Below, piece by piece: positions 35,215 through 44,109 of a stretch of 64,000 bases of DNA; position 1 is the first letter of the stretch; each line of letters opens with the position of its first letter. The translations under genes were made by a program, and so were the position numbers. The notes beneath the pieces are model-generated. The model was not told the DNA's origin and did not search any database. It saw only the letters and a list, made by a program, of their open reading frames with translations. This DNA is from Pseudomonas sp. UBA5706 (GTDB lineage Bacteria; Pseudomonadota; Gammaproteobacteria; Pseudomonadales; Pseudomonadaceae): positions 105,496 through 169,495 of the forward strand of contig NZ_DIHC01000016.1 in NCBI RefSeq assembly GCF_002419965.1, in the 5' to 3' direction.

Positions 35215-37209
35215 TCAGGATTGACTCCGATAACGGCCAAGCCAGGTCAGCACTTTTTGTGGGATCTGGAAACGCCGGCGATTGAGGATCACGCCGTCAA
35301 CCCGGCCGAACGCGGTAGACAAGGTAGCCAAGGCGTTTTGCAGCTTCGGCACGGTGGACCGGTCGGCTTCCAGCACCAGCACGATCAGATCGGCGTCGCG
35401 CAGATGCACAAACGTTTCCTGTCGGGTGAAAAAGGCCGATGCATCGATGAGCTGGATTTCCCCGGGCTCCACTGGCCGGTCGTCACCAATGCGAACCAGA
35501 TGACCCAGTTCCTGCAGCAGATCGCGCAGGTGCTCGATGATGAACGTCACCCCTTCGCCGGAATGGGCTGATGTCATGCCGATGCTTAAGCCTCTTTGCG
35601 GCACCTGTTTGAGCGGCAGCACGCTGTAAAGCCGGTAGAGGCTGGCGGTGAACGCGCTGCGCAGCTGTGGTTCCTGCGTGGTCAGGTCCTGCAGCGTGGT
35701 CCAGACCGGTACGCCGAATTGGGCTTCGATTTTGTCGGCATCGTGAATACGCTGATCCAGCAGGTAGAAGAGGTACATGGCCAGGGCGCCGACCCCCAGG
35801 CTCAGTGGGATGGCCACCAGTAGTAGCATCAGGCTTTTCGGAAACACCTTGCTGGGATTAAACGTCGCAGGCTCGACGATCGCGATGTTGCTGATTCGCT
35901 TGTTATCCAGCTCCTGATCGATACGGGCTTTCTCGAGGCTGTCGGTATAGAGCGTGTAATTTTTGGCTTCGGCTTCCAGTTCGCTTTGCAGGCGCGAGAA
36001 CTGCGGTTCGAGATCCAGCGCCCGTTGACGGTCCTTCTCCAGTTGCGCCAGTTGCCCGTCCAGCTGTTGCAGCTGGATTTGCAGCCGGGCGTAGCTGGCC
36101 TGCTGATCGTTGAGGATGTTCTGCAAACGGGTGAACAACGGATTGGGTGCGATGTTTTCGGTTCTCTGCACGGTCGTGCTCTGGCTCGACCACAGCGCCT
36201 TGAGGTTCTTGATTTCGTTGTCTAGCGCCTGAACCGGAGGCGCACTTTCCTTAAATGAGCGCAGCAGTTCCTGGCGCTCGACTTCCTTGCTGTTGATGCG
36301 GTTCTGCAAGTCCTGGCGGGTAGGGTTGAGCGCCAGTTCCTTGCCCGAGCTGATCAGCCGTGCCTGCCTGTTGATCTGCTCCTGAATCTTGTCGATACCG
36401 GCCCTGGTCGCGGCGAGGGAGCGCAGGGTGTTGTTACGCTCGGTGCGCAAGTCATTCAGACCCTGGGCAACATCGGCCAGGCGCTGGGCAATGCTGACGG
36501 TTCCCAACTGATTGAGCAGGGTCTGAATTTGATGTTTATGAGAGAGGATATTGGTTTGAGTGTCTTTGACCGCTTGCTCATAGAAGGCATACAGGCTCAC
36601 CCGCCCCAGGGTACGGGTGCGCTCTTGCTGATATTGCTCGACCCAGTTGGTCAGCATCGTCCGAGCAACCTGGGGATCGCTCCAGGTCAACGTCAATTCC
36701 ATCACGGAAGATCCCGGGTCATGGCTGACTTTGAAGTTTTTCTGCATATCTTCTGTCAGACGGTCTTCGGGCGTGCGTTCGGCCACCAGCCCCATCACCT
36801 CCAGCACCCTTCGCACGGCACTGACCAGCCAATCAAAAGCGATGTTGGGGGCGTTCTTCAAGGTCGCCATGAAACCTGAAGGCTGTGAGGCGTGTGCCAA
36901 CGTCTCCATGTATTGCTGAGCCACCAGCCCGACGATCGTACGCCCGGTGATCATCCGTTCTTCATCCAGCAACGGGTCCCGCAGGGTGCTGGGTACGGCG
37001 AGCGACTGCCGGTCCGCCAGCTCGATCGGCACGGTGCTGGTGTCACGGCCGGGTTTGACCAGCAGCAATGCAGTCGACTCGTAGCGACTGGGCAACAGAA
37101 ACGCGCCCAGCACGATGATCGTGAAAGTGGCAATGACCGTGATCTGCACCTCGCGCCTGAAAATGAAAAACAGGCGTAGCAGGTCGCGGAACGAGCGGAT
37201 GGTGATCAT
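35215..37209 (-). CDS. pslE: Polysaccharide co-polymerase (Wzz/Wzc type) with degenerate kinase domain, PslE-like
   Basis: 664 residues. Wzz-type N-terminus with TM1 about 23-43, a long periplasmic coiled-coil region (about 160-420, rich in Gln, Leu and Arg), GNVR-type end and TM2 about 430-455 (PKSLMLLLVAIPLSLGVGALAMYLFYLL), then a cytoplasmic MinD-like domain. The P-loop reads SAHSGEGVT where active BY-kinases have GEGK-T/S: the Walker A Lys is replaced by Val. There is no C-terminal Tyr cluster. So it is probably a chain-length regulator without kinase activity, as for PslE. 18 bases from pslD. Confidence 0.9.
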   Translation of the reverse strand: MITIRSFRDLLRLFFIFRREVQITVIATFTIIVLGAFLLPSRYESTALLLVKPGRDTSTVPIELADRQSLAVPSTLRDPLLDEERMITGRTIVGLVAQQYMETLAHASQPSGFMATLKNAPNIAFDWLVSAVRRVLEVMGLVAERTPEDRLTEDMQKNFKVSHDPGSSVMELTLTWSDPQVARTMLTNWVEQYQQERTRTLGRVSLYAFYEQAVKDTQTNILSHKHQIQTLLNQLGTVSIAQRLADVAQGLNDLRTERNNTLRSLAATRAGIDKIQEQINRQARLISSGKELALNPTRQDLQNRINSKEVERQELLRSFKESAPPVQALDNEIKNLKALWSSQSTTVQRTENIAPNPLFTRLQNILNDQQASYARLQIQLQQLDGQLAQLEKDRQRALDLEPQFSRLQSELEAEAKNYTLYTDSLEKARIDQELDNKRISNIAIVEPATFNPSKVFPKSLMLLLVAIPLSLGVGALAMYLFYLLDQRIHDADKIEAQFGVPVWTTLQDLTTQEPQLRSAFTASLYRLYSVLPLKQVPQRGLSIGMTSAHSGEGVTFIIEHLRDLLQELGHLVRIGDDRPVEPGEIQLIDASAFFTRQETFVHLRDADLIVLVLEADRSTVPKLQNALATLSTAFGRVDGVILNRRRFQIPQKVLTWLGRYRSQS

Positions 37210-37227
37210 ATCGGTAGTCCCTTCCGA

Positions 37228-38001
37228 TTAATTGGTGTCGCGCAGGTTGTAATTCACACCGAAGCCCAACGATTTGGAGAAGGGAATCAACTGGTTGAAG
37301 TACATGTTCACGCCGTCGACCTTGTTGCCCACCGTGGATTTGGGAACGAACACCACATCGCCGCGCTGTAGCAGCACCGGCGCACTGGGGCCGCCGCCGC
37401 CGGCGTAGAGCAGCTTGCTGTAATCGAAGAAGTAGGTTTTGTAGAGGCCGTCGTCGCCCTGGCGCAGCAGCGCGACCTTGGTCGCATCGGCATCGGCGTT
37501 GATCCCGCCTGCACCCACCAGCGCCTGCTCCAGGTTGGTCACTACGGGCACCGGCAGGTTGGACGGATTGCGAACTGCGCCGCCGACGAACACCACATTG
37601 CTCGGTGCCTGGCTGATATTGATGGTCAGGGCGGTCTCCCGGTAAACCGGCGCCAACCTGCCTTCAAGTTCGGTGATCAACTGAGGCACGGTTAGCCCTG
37701 CGGCTTTCACAGAGCCGATATAGGGGTAGGAAAACGTGCCATCGTTGAGCACCGGAAACAATGTCAGCTCGTAGATCGAGTTGGCAGTGAACGCGGAAAT
37801 GGAAGGGGCTTCGCCGGTGTTGCGCACGATGCGCAACGTGTCACCGGCGTGAATACGCTCCGGTGGCAACGGTTTACCGGCCAAAGCCCTGCCTGCATCT
37901 TGCGCGGCCTTGATTTCCGGGGCCTCGGGAAGCCCGATCCGTGCAGGTGTGTTGCAGGCGCACAGCAGCACTGCGCTGGCGAGCAACAGCGTGTTTTTCA
38001 T
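37228..38001 (-). CDS. pslD: Outer-membrane polysaccharide export lipoprotein, PslD-like (Wza family)
   Basis: 257 residues from the ATG at 38001 (GGAG 10 bases upstream; a further in-frame ATG at 38025 is ignored). Lipobox LCAC gives lipidated Cys17. The Poly_export domain (about 55-140, GDTLRIVRNTGEAPSISAF...GTFSYPYIGSVKAAGLTVPQLITELEGRL) is followed by SLBB-type repeat (VGGAVRNPSNLPVPVVTNLEQALVGAGGI). It should build the export channel across the periplasm and outer membrane with PslE. It is the first gene after the pslC-less gap. Confidence 0.92.
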   Translation of the reverse strand: MKNTLLLASAVLLCACNTPARIGLPEAPEIKAAQDAGRALAGKPLPPERIHAGDTLRIVRNTGEAPSISAFTANSIYELTLFPVLNDGTFSYPYIGSVKAAGLTVPQLITELEGRLAPVYRETALTINISQAPSNVVFVGGAVRNPSNLPVPVVTNLEQALVGAGGINADADATKVALLRQGDDGLYKTYFFDYSKLLYAGGGGPSAPVLLQRGDVVFVPKSTVGNKVDGVNMYFNQLIPFSKSLGFGVNYNLRDTN

Positions 38002-38168
38002 TGGTCCAAAACTCCTGTCATGCATGAATACGGCTCCCTTGCGGGTAAAACAGTCATGTCGGCGGTACTGCCAAGTCCAATGGGTGCGATGTGTCGGTGT
38101 TGGATGTCGCGGCTGCCTCGCTGGGTCGTTGGCCGCACGGTGCGCGGCCTTTTCAAGGGTAATGGTCG
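38002..38168. other. Gap where pslC would sit, with a strong hairpin
   Basis: 167 bases between pslB and pslD, the longest spacing inside the operon; P. aeruginosa carries pslC here. It contains a GC hairpin at 38131-38149 (GGCCGCAC...GTGCGCGGCC, eight pairs including one wobble). On the plus strand it is followed by TTTTC, on the minus (operon) strand by no T-run. It may adjust pslAB versus downstream expression or stabilise the mRNA. No residual pslC coding sequence was found. Confidence 0.5.
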
Positions 38169-39623
38169 TCAGGCTTTCGCGGCGTCCGGCACGCGGCCAT
38201 AGATGTCGGTGAAACGCACGATGTCGTCTTCCCCCAGGTATTCGCCGCTCTGGACCTCGATCATCACCAAATCGATCACCCCTGGGTTGACCAGCCGATG
38301 GGTGTGGCCGGGCTGGATAAAGGTCGACTCATTGGTGTCGAGCATGAATTCGCGTTCGTTATTGGTGACCCGCGCCATGCCACTGACCACGATCCAATGC
38401 TCGCTGCGATGATGGTGCATCTGCAGCGACAGCGAGCCCTGTGGCTTGACCACGATGCGCTTGATTTTGAAGCGTTTGCCTTCTTCCAGCACCGTGTAGG
38501 TGCCCCACGGACGAGTCACGGTATTGTGCAGCAGGTAGGCCGGATGGCCCTGGCGCTTGAGTTCCTGCGCGATCAGCTTGACCTCCTGGGTGCGCTCGGC
38601 GTCGGCGATCAGCAGCGCATCCGGGGTGTCGATGATGATCAGGTTGTCCAGCCCCACTGCGCCAACCAGGCGTTTCTTCGAGTCGATATAGCAATTGGTA
38701 ACATCGTGCAGCACCACCTGGCCGTTAAACTGGTTGCCGTTGCTGTCGGCAGGCGCCAGCTCGCGAATGGCCTGCCAGGAGCCGATATCGCTCCAGCCCA
38801 ATTCGCACGGGACGACGGCGACCTTCTGAGAATGCTCAAGCAGCGCGTAGTCGATGGAGATATTCGGCACCTGGGAGAAGCTGGCGGCGTCCAGTTCCGT
38901 CTGTAACTCGTTGCTGCCTTCCTTGCTGACGCACTGCGCAAGGCATTGACGCACCGTGCTCAGCACGTCGGGTGCGTGGGTTTGCAGTTCGCGCAACAGA
39001 ACGTCGACGCGCATGCAGAACATGCCAGCGTTCCACAGGTGCCGCCCGCCAGCGAGGTATTCGTTAGCGGTGGCTGCATCGGGTTTCTCGACGAAGCGAG
39101 CGACCTGGTAGCCCTCGTCGCTGAGCCCCTGGCCTTTTTCGATATAACCAAAGCCGGTTTCGGCGCGGGTCGGGATCAGGCCGAACGTCACCAGCCAGCC
39201 TTGATCCGAAAGCGCCCGTGCGGCCGTGACGGCTTCGGCGAAGGCGTGGGCATCAGCGATCAGTTGATCGGCGGGAAGGATCAGCAACTGGGCATCATCC
39301 CCGTGCAGCGCTTGCACGTGCAAAGCGGCCGCAGCAATGGCCGGCGCGGTGTTGCGCCCAAACGGCTCCAGCAAAAAATCCAGGTGGATCTTCTGCTTGT
39401 TCAGCAGCCGATAGTCATCGACGGTGCGGAAGTACACCTCGCGGTTAGTGACCGTCAGCAGGCTCTCAACGCCAGGCAGGGCGCTGGCGCGATTAAAGGT
39501 TTTCTGCAGCAGGCTTTCGCCGTCGGGCAAGCGCATGAAAGGTTTGGGCATCGCCTCACGGGAGACCGGCCACAAACGGGTGCCGGCACCGCCGGCGATA
39601 ATGCAGGGAATCAGGGTGCCCAT
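38169..39623 (-). CDS. pslB: Bifunctional mannose-1-phosphate guanylyltransferase/mannose-6-phosphate isomerase, PslB-like
   Basis: 484 residues. N-terminal nucleotidyltransferase with IIAGGAGTRLWPVSREAMPKPF at about 8-29 and FVEKPD, GWSDIGSW further on; C-terminal cupin isomerase domain from about 350 with the metal-site QMHHHRSEHW and PGHTHRLVNPG. Makes GDP-mannose from fructose 6-phosphate-derived mannose phosphates for the polysaccharide, in the same class as AlgA and WbpW. Its ATG overlaps the pslA stop (TGATG). Confidence 0.93.
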   Translation of the reverse strand: MGTLIPCIIAGGAGTRLWPVSREAMPKPFMRLPDGESLLQKTFNRASALPGVESLLTVTNREVYFRTVDDYRLLNKQKIHLDFLLEPFGRNTAPAIAAAALHVQALHGDDAQLLILPADQLIADAHAFAEAVTAARALSDQGWLVTFGLIPTRAETGFGYIEKGQGLSDEGYQVARFVEKPDAATANEYLAGGRHLWNAGMFCMRVDVLLRELQTHAPDVLSTVRQCLAQCVSKEGSNELQTELDAASFSQVPNISIDYALLEHSQKVAVVPCELGWSDIGSWQAIRELAPADSNGNQFNGQVVLHDVTNCYIDSKKRLVGAVGLDNLIIIDTPDALLIADAERTQEVKLIAQELKRQGHPAYLLHNTVTRPWGTYTVLEEGKRFKIKRIVVKPQGSLSLQMHHHRSEHWIVVSGMARVTNNEREFMLDTNESTFIQPGHTHRLVNPGVIDLVMIEVQSGEYLGEDDIVRFTDIYGRVPDAAKA

Positions 39624-41059
39624 CAGTAGGCCTCGCGAGAAAAAAGCACTGCCGGAACAGTGCGCAAAAGGATGTATAGATCGAACCAGACGGACCAGTT
39701 TTCGATGTATTCAAGATCGAACTCGACCCGCTTTTCGATCTTTTCCACGGTATCTGTCTCACCACGAAAGCCGTTTATCTGCGCCAGCCCGGTGATCCCC
39801 GGTTTGACGCGATGGCGCGAGGTGTACTCCTTGACAGCTTGTTCGAACAATATGCCGGCGGCCTTGGTAGCCGTGGCGTGGGGGCGCGGGCCGACCATCG
39901 ACATAGTGCCCGCGAAGACATTGAACAGTTGCGGTAATTCATCCAGGCTGGTCTTGCGAATGAAGCGTCCCACCCGGGTAACCCTGGCGTCGCCCTTGAC
40001 GGTCTGTTGCTGCGCCGTGGCGTCGGCCTGATGGGCGTACATGGAGCGGAATTTGCACACCGTGATCAGCCGATTGTTGTAGCCGTAGCGCTTCTGCCAA
40101 AACAGCACCGGCCCTCGGGAGTCGAGCTTGATCGCCAGGGCAATCGTCAGCATCACCGGGGACAGCAGCAGGATCGCCAGGCTCGACAGCACCATGTCCT
40201 CGATGCGTTTGAACAGCGGCGACCAGCCACGCAACGGTACGTCCGATGCGTTGAACATCGGCAGGCTGGCCACTTCGGTAATGCGGTTATGAGCGTGCCG
40301 GAACGCCACCATGTCGGGCACCAGCAGCACATTTACCGGCAGGCGTCGCAGTTCGCGAATGATGTAGTCCATGCGGTTTTCGGCCGACCAGGGCAGGGCG
40401 ACCAATACCTGAGTGACTTTCTCCTCGCGAATTAGGGTTTCCAGGTCCCGGGTGTTGCCCAGCAGCGGCAGGCCGGACATGGTTTTGGGCAAACGACCGA
40501 TGCGATCATCGATGAACCCCAATACACCCGAACGGATATCTTGATTCTGCAACATGTATTCAGCCAGCCGCTGGCCGTTTTCCGTGGCACCAAGGATTAC
40601 CGCACTCTGCAGAAAGAATCCGCGAGCCATCCGGCGTTTGAAAATGATCAGCAGCAACACGCGCTCGGTGCAAAACATCACCAGGCTGGCGATAAACCAC
40701 ACCATGAGCTGCTCCTGGGTAATGTAGATAAACAGGTCCATGGCTTTGTGCATGAACAGCAGTACGCAGAAGGCCGACGACCAGACGAACAGGATCATTT
40801 TGAAGCGCGTGCGGTTGCTGAAAATGCCCTCGGAATAGACCCCGAGCGCCTGAAACATCAGCACACAGACCACCCCGAATAACATCTGCACCATCAGATA
40901 CCCATGAGGTGCTTCAGGGGTTTGCGCCTTCCAGAAGGCAAGAATCACAATGCCCGGCACAATGGAGGTCACTCCGTGGACCAGCCTGACGGCGAATAGA
41001 AAATACTCGATAAGACTGGTGCGCGTGAGCTGAAGGCTGTCGACCGGTTGCAGTCGCAT
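39623..41059 (-). CDS. pslA: Undecaprenyl-phosphate sugar phosphotransferase, PslA-like
   Basis: 478 residues, polyprenol-phosphate hexose-1-phosphate transferase (WbaP/WcaJ class). Four N-terminal helices, a CoA-binding-like domain (about 150-270, VILGATENGQRLAEYML), the fifth membrane segment about 285-305, then the catalytic domain with CKFRSMYAHQAD, RVTRVGRFIRKTSLDELPQLFNVFAGTMSMVGPRPH and YTSRHRVKPGITGLAQINGFRG. It loads the first sugar onto the lipid carrier and heads the operon. Transcription must start in the AT-rich region beyond 41060. Confidence 0.94.
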   Translation of the reverse strand: MRLQPVDSLQLTRTSLIEYFLFAVRLVHGVTSIVPGIVILAFWKAQTPEAPHGYLMVQMLFGVVCVLMFQALGVYSEGIFSNRTRFKMILFVWSSAFCVLLFMHKAMDLFIYITQEQLMVWFIASLVMFCTERVLLLIIFKRRMARGFFLQSAVILGATENGQRLAEYMLQNQDIRSGVLGFIDDRIGRLPKTMSGLPLLGNTRDLETLIREEKVTQVLVALPWSAENRMDYIIRELRRLPVNVLLVPDMVAFRHAHNRITEVASLPMFNASDVPLRGWSPLFKRIEDMVLSSLAILLLSPVMLTIALAIKLDSRGPVLFWQKRYGYNNRLITVCKFRSMYAHQADATAQQQTVKGDARVTRVGRFIRKTSLDELPQLFNVFAGTMSMVGPRPHATATKAAGILFEQAVKEYTSRHRVKPGITGLAQINGFRGETDTVEKIEKRVEFDLEYIENWSVWFDLYILLRTVPAVLFSREAY

Positions 41060-41529
41060 AATACGTCCTCACATCTTCGATCCATGAATCCATGACTGAC
41101 CTGCCCCGCACGCTAGCTCGGGTGAAGAGTCAATATAATGACTTTCTAGGATTAAATTCCGAAAAAAGCCAATATTTTGTCGATTAAGCGCTCTCTTGAA
41201 CGGCATTTCAATCCCACCGATGAGAAAAAATCCCATTTATTCACAATCTGGCGTAGGACTACTCCCAAATGCAGATCAGAAATTCCCCCAAATGAGTGCT
41301 AGAGCAGATTAAAGACCATGAAACACGCACTGTCAGCGTCAGCGAGCGGCCGAGCACAGAAATAAGCGCTGAAGACATCAGCCTTAGGGTCCTAACCAAA
41401 GATTGGGTCTGCTGGTTCGGGCGTTTGCCGGATGGGTGGGGCGATAAAAAATATTTTGTGGAAGGCTTTTTCGCCGGGTCGTGAGGTCAACATCTGACGC
41501 AACGAATTGCAGCAATCGAGGGAAGGCAT
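41060..41529. other. Psl-like operon promoter region, AT-rich
   Basis: 470 bases between divergent genes, notably AT-rich around 41130-41300. On the minus strand there is a TATATT at 41132-41137, 73 bases upstream of the pslA ATG, without a matching -35; this would fit RpoS or activator dependence, and Psl in P. aeruginosa is known to need RpoS. A 62-codon GTG-start frame at 41296-41484 lacks a ribosome binding site and family resemblance and is not called. Confidence 0.4.
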
Positions 41530-42438
41530 ATGACAGAGCGCAGGGCAGTACTGATTCTCCATGGCAAGCAGGCACTCAACGAGAACGTTCGCAGTGCCGT
41601 GCAGCGCAAGCGCAACCACGGTTGGGAACTGGAGGTGCGCCTGACGTGGGAGGCCGGTGACGCCCAGCGCCTGGTGACCGAAGCCCTGCGCGCAGGCCAC
41701 CGCCAGATCATCGCCGGCGGCGGCGACGGCACGCTGCGCGATGTAGCCGAGGCGTTGGCATTGGCCGACAGCGACGCAAGTCTGATTATTCTGCCATTGG
41801 GCACGGCTAATGACTTTGCGCGGGCGGCGGGTGTTCCGCTGGACATCGAGCGGGCACTGGATCTTCTCGATGTGCCCGCGCGGGCGGTCGACATGGGGTC
41901 AGTGGATGGCTACCTGTTTCTGAACATGGCCACCGGAGGGTTTGGCAGTCAGGTTACCGCCAATACGTCCGAAGATCTCAAGAGAGTGCTCGGTGGCGCA
42001 GCCTATCTGTTCACCGGGCTGTCGCGTTTCAGCGAATTAAAATCCGCGTACGGTGAATTGACTGGGCCGGATTTCCATTGGCGCGGAGACTTGCTGGCGC
42101 TGGGAATCGGCAACGGCCGTCAAGCGGGGGGTGGGCATCCCTTGTGTCCCACCGCGCTGGCCGATGATGGCTTGCTCGACATCAGCATCCTGCCAGCACC
42201 GCAGGAGGTGGTCGGTACGCTCAAGAGCTTGCTCGAAGGCGGGCTTGGGATCGACAACCTGTTCGTCCGCGCGCGGCTGCCGTGGGTAGAGTTGAAATCG
42301 GCGCAAGGCCTGGACATCAACCTGGATGGGGAACCGCTGCGTGGCGAGAAGCTGCGCTTCGAAGCTCGGCCCGCTGCGCTGCGCATTCATCTGCCTGCGC
42401 ATTCGCCGTTGCTGAGTGGGGCCAAGCGGATTGGATGA
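41530..42438 (+). CDS. yegS: YegS-like lipid kinase (DAGK catalytic domain)
   Basis: 302 residues. DAGK catalytic motif AGGGDGTLRDV at 62-72, IILPLGTANDFARA near 95-108, then a beta-sandwich domain with GNGRQAGGGHPLCPTALADDGLLDISIL. YegS phosphorylates phosphatidylglycerol in vitro; the physiological substrate in Pseudomonas is open. AAGG precedes the ATG by a short distance. Conserved neighbour in Pseudomonas (PA3023-like). Divergent from the polysaccharide operon. Confidence 0.93.
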   Translation: MTERRAVLILHGKQALNENVRSAVQRKRNHGWELEVRLTWEAGDAQRLVTEALRAGHRQIIAGGGDGTLRDVAEALALADSDASLIILPLGTANDFARAAGVPLDIERALDLLDVPARAVDMGSVDGYLFLNMATGGFGSQVTANTSEDLKRVLGGAAYLFTGLSRFSELKSAYGELTGPDFHWRGDLLALGIGNGRQAGGGHPLCPTALADDGLLDISILPAPQEVVGTLKSLLEGGLGIDNLFVRARLPWVELKSAQGLDINLDGEPLRGEKLRFEARPAALRIHLPAHSPLLSGAKRIG

Positions 42439-42553
42439 ATCCGGAATCCCTGGCAGTCACTGATCGCCACCGCCGGCAGGTCGGACTGCTACAGGTACCG
42501 TGGCCGGCGTGAATTCCCGGTCCGCCCGGGAGTTGTAGCGCGGTTGCAGATTA

Positions 42554-43213
42554 TCAGTCATCCAGGCTGATAATCCGCTCCCGGACACAGAACAACACCA
42601 AGCCCGCCACGTCGTAAATCTGCAGGCGTTTCATGATTTGCGAACGATGGGCTTCGACGGTCTTGACACTTAGGCCCAGCCCGCCTGCGATTTCCCGGGT
42701 GGATTTTCCGCGCACGATCAGGCGCAGGATCTCCAGCTGGCGGGCGGTAAGATTGTGGTTTTCTACCGTGTCCGTCTTGCTCGACTGAGCGCTGACCAGC
42801 GCCTGGTCGATCACCGTGTGGGCGATGGCCGGGCTTAGGTATCGCTCGTCATTGCGCAACGCATCGAGGGCCTGTTCGATCTCGGTGGCAGTGGCGTCCT
42901 TGAGCAGATAGCCGCGAGCACCGCCTTCGAGCGCGCGCATGATCATCTGCGGCTCGGTGTGCATCGAAAGAATCAGCACTTTGCTGTCGGGCAGCGCGTG
43001 ATGCAGCCTTTCCAGGGCATCCAGGCCGTTGCTGCTTTTCATGGAGATATCGAGCAGGATGATGTCCGGCTTGAGGTCCAGCGTTATTTCCAGCAATTGC
43101 TCGCCGTCGGCCGCTTCGCCAACGACGCGATAGCCGGGGATGTCTGACACCAGCGCCCGCACACCGGCGCGGATCAGGGCATGGTCGTCGACCAGAAGAA
43201 TATTGCAGCTCAC
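42554..43213 (-). CDS. NarL/FixJ-family response regulator
   Basis: 219 residues: receiver domain about 1-122 with Asp9-Asp10, phospho-acceptor Asp55 (IILLDISMKSSNG) and Lys in YLLKDAT; LuxR-type helix-turn-helix about 152-212 (LTARQLEILRLIVRGKSTREIAGGLGLSVKTVEAHRSQIMKRL). Its start overlaps the kinase stop by four bases, making a HisKA_3-type two-component pair. Regulon unknown; the window does not tell. A 16-bp palindrome upstream of the kinase could be its autoregulatory site. Confidence 0.93.
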   Translation of the reverse strand: MSCNILLVDDHALIRAGVRALVSDIPGYRVVGEAADGEQLLEITLDLKPDIILLDISMKSSNGLDALERLHHALPDSKVLILSMHTEPQMIMRALEGGARGYLLKDATATEIEQALDALRNDERYLSPAIAHTVIDQALVSAQSSKTDTVENHNLTARQLEILRLIVRGKSTREIAGGLGLSVKTVEAHRSQIMKRLQIYDVAGLVLFCVRERIISLDD

Positions 43214-44109
43214 GAATGCTTACTTATGTCAGCGCGTTCCCGGGTACGGGGTGCCCATGGCAGCAGAGCCTGGATATGGGTGCCCTGGCCGGGGTCGCTG
43301 TCGACGCTCAGGTGACCGCCGAGCAATGTCGCGCGCTCGCGCATGCCGGCCATGCCCCGTTGGCCCTGCGCGCCGGGATCAAGGGCCGGTGAAAAGCCCT
43401 GGCCGTCATCGGAAATGCTCAGTGCCAGGCCGTCGGCACGTCGCTGGATACGCACCCGCAGATTTCGCGCCTGGGCGTGGCGCAGCATGTTGGTGACGGC
43501 TTCCTGGGTAATACGAAAGGCCGCGATCGCCATTTCCTCGGGAATGCCGGCCAGGCGCTGCTGGCATTCAAGGCTCCAGAAGATCGATGTATCGGCTAGC
43601 GTTTTCAGCAGGTGTGCGCGCAGGCTTGCTTCAAGGCCCAGGCTGGCCAGCTGGCGCGGGTTGAGAATGGCCGAGACGTCGCGCACCTTGGCGAGGGTTT
43701 CATCGAGGGTGCTGTTGAGCAGGGTGCAATGGGGCTCAAGTGCTTCGGGCGCGTGGCGTTGCAGCCACTCACTCTGCAACTTGGCCGCGGTCAGCATCTG
43801 GCCGATGTCGTCATGCAGTTCCCGGCTCAAGCGATGGCGCTCGTTTTCCTGGACCTGCAGCATGTGATCGGCAAATTCCTGAGGCTGGAACTGGATCGTG
43901 CGATCCCGGCGCCGCATACCGTACCAGCAGATCAGCAACATCGCTCCATTAAGCAGGGCCCCTGGCACGCTGCCACTGACGATCCACGCAGCGACATTAC
44001 ACGCCATTGCCGCCAGACAGGCTGCTGCCAGCCCTCCAAACGCTGCGTTGGGGCGGGTTTGCCATAATTTGAAGGTCTTGTTGCTGCCATGCATAGCGGA
44101 TGAAGCCAT
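43210..44109 (-). CDS. HisKA_3-type sensor histidine kinase
   Basis: 299 residues if started at the ATG at 44109; the open frame goes on to 44211 with other ATGs (44151), none preceded by a good ribosome binding site, so the N-terminus is uncertain. Two membrane helices about 25-45 and 50-66 with hardly any periplasmic loop, then HisKA_3 with His99 (ERHRLSRELHDDIGQML), HATPase_c with N box (TNMLRHA) and G1 (ISDDGQGF) plus GMAGMRERA. Without a periplasmic domain it may sense a membrane or cytoplasmic cue. Coupled to the NarL-type regulator. Confidence 0.9.
   Translation of the reverse strand: MASSAMHGSNKTFKLWQTRPNAAFGGLAAACLAAMACNVAAWIVSGSVPGALLNGAMLLICWYGMRRRDRTIQFQPQEFADHMLQVQENERHRLSRELHDDIGQMLTAAKLQSEWLQRHAPEALEPHCTLLNSTLDETLAKVRDVSAILNPRQLASLGLEASLRAHLLKTLADTSIFWSLECQQRLAGIPEEMAIAAFRITQEAVTNMLRHAQARNLRVRIQRRADGLALSISDDGQGFSPALDPGAQGQRGMAGMRERATLLGGHLSVDSDPGQGTHIQALLPWAPRTRERADISKHS

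Noticed and set aside
41296..41484. 62-codon frame between the Psl-like operon and yegS
   Set aside because: GTG start without ribosome binding site, no recognisable domain, and it lies in a promoter region.
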